A stretch of 64,000 nt of DNA. It comes from Maribellus comscasis (GTDB lineage: Bacteria > Bacteroidota > Bacteroidia > Bacteroidales > Prolixibacteraceae). Made by a program: the position numbers and the translations under genes. The notes under the pieces are model-generated. The model was given only the letters and a program-made list of their open reading frames with translations. It searched no databases and was not told where the DNA came from. Below, piece after piece: positions 46,007 to 54,899 of the stretch (the stretch's first letter is position 1; every line of letters starts with the position of its first letter). The DNA lies in contig NZ_CP046401.1 in assembly GCF_009762775.1 (NCBI RefSeq), forward strand, positions 2,852,001-2,916,000. Reading direction: 5' to 3'.

Positions 46007-46045
46007 ACGTTGGTATTTTAGGATATTAGTTGGATTTTAAAGATA

Positions 46046-47578
46046 TCATTTTTTCCCGTCTATAAATTCTTTTGTTTCTCTGTTTAAATAAGTGTACTGA
46101 TAAGGATCAAAATAAAAACTGTTTTTATCAGGCACCGATTCTGCAAATGTTTTTGGAACCCACTTATTTAGTTCTTCTAGAATCGATTTATCAGGATTTT
46201 GACCGAGCAGATTATTCCATTCATTGGGATCTTTATTACTGTCGTAAAGTTCTTCAGTACCATCTTTATAATGAATAAAGTGCCAATTTTGAGTTCTTAT
46301 GGACACATTTCCTGTTTTTATTTCGGAAATAGCAGGATATGCCCAATCTGAATTTGGATTTCGCAGAAGTGGCGACATGTCATGGCCATCTAAATCCGTT
46401 TTTTCAGGAAGCTTGCAAAGTGAAACCAGCGTTGGAAAAACATTGACCATATCAACGGGTTTATCGCAAAGCGAATTTGGTTTTGTAGTTCCCGGAGCGG
46501 TTATGATAAAAGGAATTTGCGTACACTCTTCCCATAACGTTTGTTTGTGCCAGTGTTGTTTGGTTCCCAGGTGCCACCCGTGGTCCGACCAAAGAACAAC
46601 AATTGTATTTTTCGCAAATCCGCTGTTTTGAAGTGCATCCAAAATATCGCCAACTTGTTTGTCGGCAAATGTGATACTTGCCAAATATGCCTGAACTGCT
46701 TCTTTCCATTTTCCTTCGTCCCTGATTTGAAAAAAGTCGCGAGAACCTGCCATTGCCAGTTTTTTGCCTTCTTCGGGAATATCATCCAAATCATCTTCTT
46801 TTATTTCCGGTAGAACAACTTCATTCAGCGGATACATATCAAAATATTTTTGCGGAACATGCCAGGGCATGTGTGGCCGGTAGGTTCCAAGTGCCAGGAA
46901 AAAAGGCTTTTCGTGTTGCTTTTGAAGAAATGCTTTTGCATAATTTACCACCTGAACATCGCCGTAATCTTTTTCTTCTTTTCCCGGAATAGCGCCCCAA
47001 TCGAGTTCCGAACGAATGGGATAAATTCCGTTTAACGGTTTCCATTCCGGATATTGAACGATTTCGCCGCGGTAACCATAGGAAAGGAAATATCTTTCGG
47101 CACTCCAGTCCGCAAAATTCCAAGGGTCGTCAAATACCTGATCCTGAAATTCATTCCAGCTACAAGGTGGATTATTCCCGGGAGTGTGATGAAAAACCTT
47201 GCCAGCCCCGGCAGTGTAATATCCGTTATTTTTGAAATATTGAGCGAGTGTAATTTCTTGAGGGTGGGTAGCTTTCCACCACTGTCCGTTGTTGTACAAA
47301 CCTGTGGTTGAAGGGCGTTTCCCCAGCATCAAAGCGTTTCGAGAAGGGCAACAAACTGTGGCAGCTGTGTGTGCGTTGGTAAAAGCAACACCTGATGCTG
47401 CCAGCCGGTCGATGTTTGGTGTATATACCGTTCCTTTATAACCACCCAAATAACCTACCCAGTCGCGTAAATCGTCAACCGAAATAACAATTACGTTCGG
47501 ATGTTCGGTGTTTTCTTCTTTTGTTTTACAGGCCATCAAAGAAATGACAAGCAGCAATATAAAAGTTGTTTTCTTCAT
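46046..47578 (-). CDS. Sulfatase, iduronate-2-sulfatase-like (S1_7 type), lipoprotein
   Basis: Type I sulfatase of 510 residues with lipobox cysteine C17 (SLMAC). The formylglycine site is C76 in CCPSR, and metal ligands include D35/D36 (SVDDLRDW) and the DHGWHLG motif near 331-337. The start of the domain (DDLRDWVGYLGGYKG, TPNIDRLA) is like iduronate-2-sulfatases and their bacterial relatives. Needs an anaerobic or formylglycine-generating maturase, which is not in the window. First of four adjacent sulfatase genes counted from the left. Confidence 0.88.
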   Translation of the reverse strand: MKKTTFILLLVISLMACKTKEENTEHPNVIVISVDDLRDWVGYLGGYKGTVYTPNIDRLAASGVAFTNAHTAATVCCPSRNALMLGKRPSTTGLYNNGQWWKATHPQEITLAQYFKNNGYYTAGAGKVFHHTPGNNPPCSWNEFQDQVFDDPWNFADWSAERYFLSYGYRGEIVQYPEWKPLNGIYPIRSELDWGAIPGKEEKDYGDVQVVNYAKAFLQKQHEKPFFLALGTYRPHMPWHVPQKYFDMYPLNEVVLPEIKEDDLDDIPEEGKKLAMAGSRDFFQIRDEGKWKEAVQAYLASITFADKQVGDILDALQNSGFAKNTIVVLWSDHGWHLGTKQHWHKQTLWEECTQIPFIITAPGTTKPNSLCDKPVDMVNVFPTLVSLCKLPEKTDLDGHDMSPLLRNPNSDWAYPAISEIKTGNVSIRTQNWHFIHYKDGTEELYDSNKDPNEWNNLLGQNPDKSILEELNKWVPKTFAESVPDKNSFYFDPYQYTYLNRETKEFIDGKK

Positions 47579-47587
47579 TTTTTTGAT

Positions 47588-48994
47588 TTATAAATCAGGC
47601 ACTTGTTCTGCATTTTCTTTTGGGATGTATTTTTTTAGTCGTTCAATAACAGCTTTGTTTTCTTCATTTTGAGCTACATTGTTCCATTCGTTTGGGTCGT
47701 TTTTATGATCGTAAAGTTCTTCAGTCCCATCGGCATACTGAATGTATCTCCATCGCTCCGTCCGGATGGCGTGATTGCCTTTCATATAAGTCATTAATGC
47801 AGGTGGAATTTCTGTAGCCGTATCTTTTAACAAAGGAGCAAGACTAAAACCATCTGTATGTTCCGGGATTTCCAGGCCGCAAAGTTCACAAAGCGTTGGA
47901 TAAATGGTCGTCATGTCCACTGGCTTTTCAATAATGGTTTTACGTTTTGTAAGCCCGGGAGCAATAATAATAAAAGGAATGTGGGTGGTTTTTTCCCAAA
48001 GTGCAAATTTTTCAAAGTGCTGTTTTTCACCCAGATGAAAACCATGATCCGACCAAAGAACAATAATCGTGTTGTTTTTATATGGGCTTTTATCCAGCGC
48101 GTCGATAATGTTTCCAATCATAGCGTCGGCAAACGAAGCACATGCTTGGTAGGCCTGAACATAGTCTTTGTATGCAGTTGAATCTTGTTTTTCTGCTTTT
48201 ATCATCCCGTCCCAAAACCAGTTGGTTGGTTTTACCAGTTCTTTCGCTCCTTCAGGAAGGTCCTTCATGTCTTCTTCGGGAATTTGTGGCATCACTACAT
48301 TTTCAGAAGGATATTTATCAAAAAATTCCCGAGGAGCAAAGAATGGCGAATGTGGTTTGTAAATTCCTACGTTGAGAAAAAAGGGCTGGTCAAATTTCTG
48401 ATTCAGTTTTTGAATGGCGTATTGGGCTGTCCGGTAATCGGCGGTTTTTTTGATATCATCAGGCCAGGGGCCCCAGTCGGTATTTCGTGAACCGTACCAG
48501 TCGAGACTATTTAGTTTTTTATCGGGATAGGGTTCATTGATGTCCATCATCAGGTATTCATCAAAAGAGGCGTTATCGTGAAATGCCCAGTCTTTGTGAT
48601 GATGAAATATTTTCCCTGAGCCACAAACAAAATACCCGTTTTCTTTAAAATAGCGTTGTATGGTTTTAATTTTAGGAAGTGCGCCTCTCCAATCCGAACT
48701 GTTCCCATATATCCCGGTTTTGTGAGGGCGCGTGCCTGTCATTACCGATGCCCGCGATGGATTACATGCCGGAGATGAGCAGTAAGCACGGGTGAAGAAT
48801 GCACCGCGGCTTGCCAGCTTTTCGATATTTGGAATTTGAATGGGATTGTTTTTATCGAAAATTGTAGTCCAGTCATTCAAATCATCGATGGTGATGAACA
48901 GAACATTGGGTTTTTCTTGTTTTTTGTTCTCACCAAAGGAGAGAAATGCAGATAAAACAACAAATACCGAAATTAATGTGCCTTTCAGTTTCAT
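47588..48994 (-). CDS. Sulfatase (S1_7-like), secreted
   Basis: A 468-residue type I sulfatase with signal peptide to about residue 21. Formylglycine site C77 in CNPSR followed by ASVMTGTRP, metal ligands D37/D38 in TIDDLNDW, and DHGFHLG near 320-326. It shares clear resemblance with the neighbour at 46046-47578 (KIFHH, RTERWRYIQYADGTEELYDH), suggesting gene duplication. Its start overlaps the stop of the next sulfatase gene by 4 bases. Confidence 0.88.
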   Translation of the reverse strand: MKLKGTLISVFVVLSAFLSFGENKKQEKPNVLFITIDDLNDWTTIFDKNNPIQIPNIEKLASRGAFFTRAYCSSPACNPSRASVMTGTRPHKTGIYGNSSDWRGALPKIKTIQRYFKENGYFVCGSGKIFHHHKDWAFHDNASFDEYLMMDINEPYPDKKLNSLDWYGSRNTDWGPWPDDIKKTADYRTAQYAIQKLNQKFDQPFFLNVGIYKPHSPFFAPREFFDKYPSENVVMPQIPEEDMKDLPEGAKELVKPTNWFWDGMIKAEKQDSTAYKDYVQAYQACASFADAMIGNIIDALDKSPYKNNTIIVLWSDHGFHLGEKQHFEKFALWEKTTHIPFIIIAPGLTKRKTIIEKPVDMTTIYPTLCELCGLEIPEHTDGFSLAPLLKDTATEIPPALMTYMKGNHAIRTERWRYIQYADGTEELYDHKNDPNEWNNVAQNEENKAVIERLKKYIPKENAEQVPDL

Positions 48995-50439
48995 TTTATA
49001 TTTTTATATGTTTCAAGTTGTTTGCCGAGCTTTTTCTCAACTTTTGTGTATTTATCCATTCCTGCAAGATTTTTCCTTTCTACACGATATTTGCTTAAAT
49101 CGTAAAGTTCCCTGTACTCAACAGAATCATTTTGCAGATTATACCAAACAGTGTATCTCCAATCATAAGTTCTGATGGTGTAACCCATGTGTGTAGCATT
49201 TTTTGAAGACAGTGCTTTGTAAGGCCTGCAGAACTGGCTGTAGGCAACATGGTTCCATTTTTTGTCAGCATTTAATAACAACGGTTTTAAACTCATTCCA
49301 CTTAATTTTTTTGTAGGTTTAATACTACACAAGTCAATAAGTGTAGGATAAATATCTAATGCTTCCACAATTGCTTCTGAGCTTGCACCTTCTCTTGAAA
49401 AACCCGGAGCCGATATAATCAGAGGTATGCGGTCGTCGAGTTCAAAATTGGTCGATTTACACCATAAATTCTGTTCCCCAAGATGATAGCCATGGTCTCC
49501 CCATAAAATAACTATTGTATTTTCACTTAACTTCAACCGATTTAGTTCGTTTATAATTTTACCAATTTGAACATCAATATAACTAACGCAAGCATAATAG
49601 CTACGCCAAAGTTCCTGTTCTTTTTCGCTGGTAAGTTCCCCTTTGTTTGGAATATCAGTGTATCCTCTTAATTCCTGCCACTGATGGAATGCTATATCAG
49701 GAGCGTTTTCGGGTCTTTCTTTATCTGTTATGTTTGAAAAATCAGTGTTTTTGTACATATCCCAGTATTTTTTAGGGGCACAGAACGGAAGATGGGGTTT
49801 CTTAAATCCAATGGCCAGAAAGAATTTTTTTTCGGATTTTTTATATTCTTTCAACAGGCTGACGGCCTCATGAGTTATCTTTCCATCTATGTAGCTGCTA
49901 TCTTCAACATCTGCAAATTCAAATGATGCAGCCTTTCCGCCTTTTTTATTCTCAGGTAAATAATATTGTTCTTCTTTTACGGAAATATTAAATTTTGGTG
50001 GCTCCGACCATGATATGTCATCCTGTGTATCATTTTTGCCATGATAAATTTTCCCTATGTTGTTAACCTGATATCCGGCATTAATAAAAATCTGAGGAAG
50101 CGTGATAACATCAGGAACTTTCTCCCTGAAATGGGTAACAAGATCGGTCACTCCATTTTCATTGGGTCTTAATCCGGTTAATATGGATGCTCTTGATGGA
50201 TTGCATACAGCCTGCTGACAATAGGCATTTGTAAAAATAGTGCCGCTTTTTGCCAACCTGTCGATATTGGGTGTTATGGCTCTTTTGTCGCCATAACATC
50301 CGATTGTTGGGCGTAAATCATCGACAGCAATAAATAATACATTATATGTGTTTGTTACCTTATTGCTGTCTTTATGTGCAAATGTTAATAATGAGAAGAA
50401 AATAAAAGTGACTGTCCATAATAATTTTTTAACCTGCAT
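48991..50439 (-). CDS. Sulfatase, iduronate-2-sulfatase-like, secreted
   Basis: A 482-residue type I sulfatase with a signal peptide ending near TFAH (residue 22). Formylglycine site C79 in CNPSR (QQAVCNPSRASILTGLRP), metal ligands D40/D41 in AVDDLRPTIGCYG, DHGYHLG near 316-322. DLRPTIGCYG is the form seen in iduronate-2-sulfatases. It overlaps the next gene in the run by 4 bases, so it is translationally coupled. Confidence 0.88.
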   Translation of the reverse strand: MQVKKLLWTVTFIFFSLLTFAHKDSNKVTNTYNVLFIAVDDLRPTIGCYGDKRAITPNIDRLAKSGTIFTNAYCQQAVCNPSRASILTGLRPNENGVTDLVTHFREKVPDVITLPQIFINAGYQVNNIGKIYHGKNDTQDDISWSEPPKFNISVKEEQYYLPENKKGGKAASFEFADVEDSSYIDGKITHEAVSLLKEYKKSEKKFFLAIGFKKPHLPFCAPKKYWDMYKNTDFSNITDKERPENAPDIAFHQWQELRGYTDIPNKGELTSEKEQELWRSYYACVSYIDVQIGKIINELNRLKLSENTIVILWGDHGYHLGEQNLWCKSTNFELDDRIPLIISAPGFSREGASSEAIVEALDIYPTLIDLCSIKPTKKLSGMSLKPLLLNADKKWNHVAYSQFCRPYKALSSKNATHMGYTIRTYDWRYTVWYNLQNDSVEYRELYDLSKYRVERKNLAGMDKYTKVEKKLGKQLETYKNIK

Positions 50440-50447
50440 TTTGCTGT

Positions 50448-51917
50448 TTATTTATCAAAATTGAGTTTTGGATCCATCATATCTAAATAAGGCACCTGTT
50501 TCCTTTCCTTTGCATCAGCTCCTGTTTCTATAATCATATTGAAAAGAGTACGGGCTTTTAACGGGTCAGTGAATGGATCGGATGTTGCCTTTTGCCATTT
50601 AGACAATTCGTCTTTTAATCTATTAAGTATTTCTGCATAATTTTTATCTTCTGAAAGGTTGGTCATCTCATAAGGATCATTTTTTAAATCGTAAAGTTCA
50701 AATTCGGGTGGATTTTTCATTAAGAGATAAGCATTTTTAACTTGTGGTGTCATATCTTCAAAAAGTTCGCCTTGACTAATTTTAACAGTGTGAGACAAGG
50801 TAAAATCATACCCGGGGTTTTCAATTCCTGAAATTGGATTGTATATTAGTTTATAGCGATTATCTCTCACTGTACGCTGAGGATAAGGATTGTGATTGGA
50901 ATGGGTATGATATTCGGCAAATAAATAATCTCTCCATTTCGTTTTTTTTCCTTTTAATAACGGAAGCAATGATTTGCCGGGTAAATATTCAGGGACGTGC
51001 AATCCTGCAACATCGAGAAATGTAGGATACAAATCGATAGTACTGACCATTTGAAACAGACTTTCATTTTCCAAACTTTTGCCTGGCCAGGAAATAATCA
51101 TGGGAATTATAATCCCACCTTCATAACTCGTTCTTTTTCCCCGTAATAAATCAGCTCCGTGGTCGCCGATATAAACAATCAATGTATTATCGTATTTTCC
51201 GCTTTCTTTCAGTACTTTTAGCAAGTCACCGATATAGGTATCGAGCCGCATAATGCAATTGTAATAGTTAGCAGTGGCCTCTTTCATTTTTTCATTGTTC
51301 GCTTCCATATAAGGAAGAGCATCTACATCTTTAGCAGTTAAAGGTTTTTTAGGCAATCCGTCAACTTGTTTCAAAAAAGGAGCGTGTGCATCGGGATAAT
51401 TTACCTGCAAATAAAAGGATTGATTTGTGCTATTTATAAATTCCCTGGCATCTGTGGCATAACCAGCCATATTTTTTCTTCTGAAATTGCTGTCGTTAAT
51501 TGGGTGAGATGGAGAAATATAATCGAACGGAAATGCAGATTCAGGGTTTACGTGCAATTTACCGATTATGCCAGTGGTGTAGCCGGCAGCTTTCAAACTT
51601 TTAGGAATATTGGGTGTTTCAGGGTTGTACATTTGATATTTCCATGTTGCCAGTCCAACTTGTCCGCTTTGATGAGGGTACAGACCCGTGAGGAAAGCAG
51701 CACGCGATTGTGAACATCCGGATTGAGGAACATATGCATTTTTGAAAAGAATTCCGTCTTTAGCAAGCTTATCAAGGTTTGGCGTTTTCACAGGTGCACC
51801 ATAGCAACCCAACTCCGGGCCGTTATCTTCTGAAACAATAAAAAGAATATTAGGCTTTTCCTGACTGTTGGAAGAGAATATCGTAAAACAAAAAAGCATT
51901 GTAAATAGCCCTTTCAT
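50448..51917 (-). CDS. Sulfatase, N-sulfoglucosamine sulfohydrolase-like, with altered motif CSQSR
   Basis: A 489-residue exported protein like heparan N-sulfatases (SGSH, S1_8): VSEDNGPELGCYG, GLYPHQSGQVGL and FAEYHTHSNHNPYPQRTVRDNRYKLIYN. The site that becomes formylglycine is C68 in CSQSR. In the CxPxR signature the proline (sometimes alanine) is here glutamine, Q70, which may affect maturation. DHGADL is present near 254. The start is ATG 51917 (MKGLFTMLF, with signal peptide); ATG 51935 is possible, while the still longer frame runs into the neighbouring sialidase gene. Confidence 0.85.
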   Translation of the reverse strand: MKGLFTMLFCFTIFSSNSQEKPNILFIVSEDNGPELGCYGAPVKTPNLDKLAKDGILFKNAYVPQSGCSQSRAAFLTGLYPHQSGQVGLATWKYQMYNPETPNIPKSLKAAGYTTGIIGKLHVNPESAFPFDYISPSHPINDSNFRRKNMAGYATDAREFINSTNQSFYLQVNYPDAHAPFLKQVDGLPKKPLTAKDVDALPYMEANNEKMKEATANYYNCIMRLDTYIGDLLKVLKESGKYDNTLIVYIGDHGADLLRGKRTSYEGGIIIPMIISWPGKSLENESLFQMVSTIDLYPTFLDVAGLHVPEYLPGKSLLPLLKGKKTKWRDYLFAEYHTHSNHNPYPQRTVRDNRYKLIYNPISGIENPGYDFTLSHTVKISQGELFEDMTPQVKNAYLLMKNPPEFELYDLKNDPYEMTNLSEDKNYAEILNRLKDELSKWQKATSDPFTDPLKARTLFNMIIETGADAKERKQVPYLDMMDPKLNFDK

Positions 51918-52023
51918 GATACAATTTTTAGACATATAAAGTCTGTTAAGGTCAATTAGTATTTTATTTATTTTTGCCTTATTCACTCTGAAGAACAATA
52001 TTTGTTTATTAAGTAAACTATTA

Positions 52024-53691
52024 TTAATCATTTGTTTCGATGTCTAATATTTCTTTCAGTGGAATGCTTTCAAAAATGAGGTCCGACTGGCTCCCTTCGT
52101 ATAATATACCAACGGTATTTTCATCAATTGAAGTTATACAAGAATATCCGCGGCTTTTTCCTTCATCGAGCAACATCCAGAATTCTTCCGGCCACGTGTT
52201 TCCATTATCAATACTTACCTTCAGCGTCATGTGGTGCCGACCGGTTTTGGTATTTGGATTGGAGAATAGGAGAATGCTTTTTTCTTTTCCGTTTTCATGA
52301 TAAATATGTTTGTGAATCGAAGCCATACATGTTGATTCGATTAAAGCAGATCGTGAAGATGGATGCTCTGTCCATGTTTGACCAAGATCGTTGGTGGTAA
52401 CAACTACCCGGCCATTGGTATCGGTTGAATTTGAACGATTTGGATTATAACGGGCATTTAGCATAAGCCTTCCATCGTCAAGTTGTGCCACCATGTTTTC
52501 GGTGGTGTTGGAATAGGCAGGTTGACTTGTTTTCCATGTTTTCCCTTCGTCTGTGCTATAAGTAATATTTGAAAATGACCTGCCGTTTTTATCACGGCCC
52601 TGTGTTGGAAAAACCAATGTACCATCTTCGAGTGTAATGCCATGTCCGGGCGCCGGAGCCCATAACCACCACGCTTCTTTTTTGCACATTTGGGTCAGAT
52701 TTTCCGGTGTACTCCATGTTTTTCCATCGTCGGTTGAAGTAGCTATCAGAAACTGGGCAGTTTGTTTTACACCAAATCCGGGTTGCGAACCATTGTTTCG
52801 CCACTGGTGATTCCAGGCTTCGCTGTTTTCATTCAGATTTTCTATCCACTTTCCGTTTTCATCCAATACGCCGTACATCCAAAGTCCGGCAAGAAATATT
52901 TTATTTGAATTCTTATCGACAAGAATACAGGGGTCGCTAGCTCCGTTAAATTTTTCAGGCAGACCGCCCCATTCTCCCATGTCCAGGCCAATACGCATAG
53001 GCTCCCAGGTATTCCCTCCGTCGGTGCTGCGACTCACACCAATGTCAATATCTCCTTGCAAATCACGACTGCTGTTTCGGCGGGCATCGTAAATGGCCAG
53101 TAATGTTCCTTTGTTTGTGGTTGTCAATCCCGGAATACGGAAGGTATGAACATTGTCGTCGTTTTGTTGTCGTATGGCAACTCCAATGCGAAGAGGATGC
53201 CGGGAACCTTTTTTTTCGGGAATTACCTTTTTGTTATTTATTACAAAGTAGGGGCAGGAAGCATTTATCTTGTGAAATAAATTGGCATCATCTTTTAGTT
53301 TTATTAATACGTTGAACAGGATAGTATCATTTTCGAAATTTACATTGTCTGCAAAAATGATCTCAGAAGAAGGCGAAACGGGTTTTCCAAATGGCATTTG
53401 ATTATTGTTATCCTGGCTTTTGGTATACGACAAACGTACTGTTTCAATATCGTTTAAATCGGTTGTGCCATCAAGGGAAACGGCAATTTTCTGCACGTTT
53501 GCTTTTTTAGACGAAACAGTCATTTTTGTTTGGAGAACCGGATTTTTATTTTTTAAAATAAGAACGGGTATATGAGATTGCTTAGATTCAAGGCGAATGG
53601 TTTTGTTTTTATTGGCTGATTCAACATACTTAGGGAAATAAATGCAAAGGATTAAAATCCAAATAATCGTGAAGAATAATTTTGTTTTCAT
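52024..53691 (-). CDS. GH33 sialidase with N-terminal accessory domain
   Basis: Exported exo-sialidase of 555 residues, like the well-known Bacteroides NanH enzymes. Signal peptide to about 25, an N-terminal beta-sandwich of the sialidase-accessory type (about 28-160), then the propeller with R185 in FRIP, D-containing YDARRN and GDIDIGVSRS, Asp boxes STDGGNTW, STDDGKTW, STDEGKTW and SIDNGNTW, E in ENMVAQLDDGRLMLNARYN, and SRGYSCITSI with YEGS at the end. All catalytic positions I can identify are present. It lies downstream of the UroD-like pair after 112 bases. Confidence 0.93.
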   Translation of the reverse strand: MKTKLFFTIIWILILCIYFPKYVESANKNKTIRLESKQSHIPVLILKNKNPVLQTKMTVSSKKANVQKIAVSLDGTTDLNDIETVRLSYTKSQDNNNQMPFGKPVSPSSEIIFADNVNFENDTILFNVLIKLKDDANLFHKINASCPYFVINNKKVIPEKKGSRHPLRIGVAIRQQNDDNVHTFRIPGLTTTNKGTLLAIYDARRNSSRDLQGDIDIGVSRSTDGGNTWEPMRIGLDMGEWGGLPEKFNGASDPCILVDKNSNKIFLAGLWMYGVLDENGKWIENLNENSEAWNHQWRNNGSQPGFGVKQTAQFLIATSTDDGKTWSTPENLTQMCKKEAWWLWAPAPGHGITLEDGTLVFPTQGRDKNGRSFSNITYSTDEGKTWKTSQPAYSNTTENMVAQLDDGRLMLNARYNPNRSNSTDTNGRVVVTTNDLGQTWTEHPSSRSALIESTCMASIHKHIYHENGKEKSILLFSNPNTKTGRHHMTLKVSIDNGNTWPEEFWMLLDEGKSRGYSCITSIDENTVGILYEGSQSDLIFESIPLKEILDIETND

Positions 53692-53803
53692 ATGTATAAA
53701 ATTATTTGATTTTTGGATGTTAAAAAAATCGCAAGCATTAAGTAATTTGCATAAATTGATTAAAATCTGTTTGTATCAAATGATGAAAAATTACAATGAA
53801 TTT

Positions 53804-54895
53804 TTAATATTTCCCGAATTTATATCCTGTTTTATACATTGTTATTATGTTTTCAACAGGAATATCATCCTGAAGCACCGGGTGGCCGGGTGAAAAGATA
53901 TAACCTCCGCCAGATTTTAATGCTTCCACAATACGTTGTGTTTCAGTTTTAACTTCTTCAATTGTTCCACGTGAGACGACATCTTGTACACTTATTCCAC
54001 CTCGTAAAGTAATTTGCTGACCATATTTTTCTTTTATCTCCAGTGGGTTCATACTTTCAGGTTGAATGGGATCGAGTATATCCACTCCAAGTTCAATGAA
54101 GTGAGGGATGAGTAATTCGATATCTCCACAGGTATGGAGGAGAAGTTTGATATTATGTTTATGTGCCAACTCAGCCATTTTTTTCAGGAGTGGTGCTACA
54201 TACTCTTCAAAAAGTTCCGGGCTGATGAGCAGTGTATTTTGCATCCCCAAATCGTCGGCAAGGGCAAAAATATCAATCAAGTCTCCGGCTTCTTCAAACA
54301 TTCGCCGGTAATATTCATAATAAAAGGAAGAAATTTTTCCGAGTATATAATGTGCCATGTCAGGATTTGCCATCATATCCATCATCAGCGTATCCATTCC
54401 ACGAATATATGTGGCATGCTGAAATACCGAAGCTCCCGAGGCCATAATTGAAAAATCATTCCATTCTTCCAGTTCTTTTCTCAGGTTGGAATAGTCGAAC
54501 CAGTTGTTATCCGGCCAGAGATATTTTTCGCATTCTTCTTTTGAAAGAGCATTTGAGAGTGGGGGTGGTGGTGCTTCCATTGTCCAGCCGGCGTCAGTTT
54601 TATTTTCGAATTCACGCATATTCCAGAAACTAAAAATTCCGCCCTTCCAGTTTGTAAATAGTTCATTTTCAGGACCGATATATTTGGGGACCGTTCCTGA
54701 ATTCAGGTCAATGCCACGCATATCATAAATATCGATATGTAGTGATTTTAGCAGTTCTTTGTCGGTTGTTACATCTAATGCTTTTTTAAGTTTGGCTACA
54801 ACCCATTTTGTGGCATTCATATGTGCCGGAACCTTATCCGGTTCCCTGTGGTTTGTGGCAAGTTTTATACGTTGTTTTGAATCCATTGCTTCCAT
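53804..54895 (-). CDS. UroD/MtaA-family protein, HxC form
   Basis: A TIM-barrel protein of the uroporphyrinogen decarboxylase superfamily, 363 residues from ATG 54895. It lacks the Arg-rich N-terminal motif of true heme-pathway UroD, but has a zinc-type HTCGD sequence (HxC) about two thirds along and SPGHPVLQDDIPVENI near the end, as in the MtaA-type cobamide methyltransferases and their many uncharacterised relatives, where the last Cys ligand is here His. So a methyl-transfer role is more likely than decarboxylation. The upstream frame extends to 54955 but would overlap the neighbouring UroD-like gene; ATG 54895 leaves a 4-base gap. Confidence 0.78.
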   Translation of the reverse strand: MEAMDSKQRIKLATNHREPDKVPAHMNATKWVVAKLKKALDVTTDKELLKSLHIDIYDMRGIDLNSGTVPKYIGPENELFTNWKGGIFSFWNMREFENKTDAGWTMEAPPPPLSNALSKEECEKYLWPDNNWFDYSNLRKELEEWNDFSIMASGASVFQHATYIRGMDTLMMDMMANPDMAHYILGKISSFYYEYYRRMFEEAGDLIDIFALADDLGMQNTLLISPELFEEYVAPLLKKMAELAHKHNIKLLLHTCGDIELLIPHFIELGVDILDPIQPESMNPLEIKEKYGQQITLRGGISVQDVVSRGTIEEVKTETQRIVEALKSGGGYIFSPGHPVLQDDIPVENIITMYKTGYKFGKY

Positions 54896-54899
54896 AGTT

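Noticed and set aside
46461..47123. Several overlapping frames on both strands inside the sulfatase and other enzyme genes
   Set aside because: They lie entirely within genes with clear domains and show no motif of their own; they are out-of-frame shadows.
46046..51917. Heparin/heparan sulfate degradation locus
   Set aside because: Iduronate-2-sulfatase-like and SGSH-like genes suggest it, but no heparinase, glucuronidase or other lyase is present and sialidase genes flank the group.
53963..53978. A fourth parS-like sequence, TGTTCCACGTGAGACG
   Set aside because: It has 14 of 16 matches but lies deep inside the UroD-like coding region and 39 kb from the other sites; probably a chance match, although ParB binding cannot be excluded.
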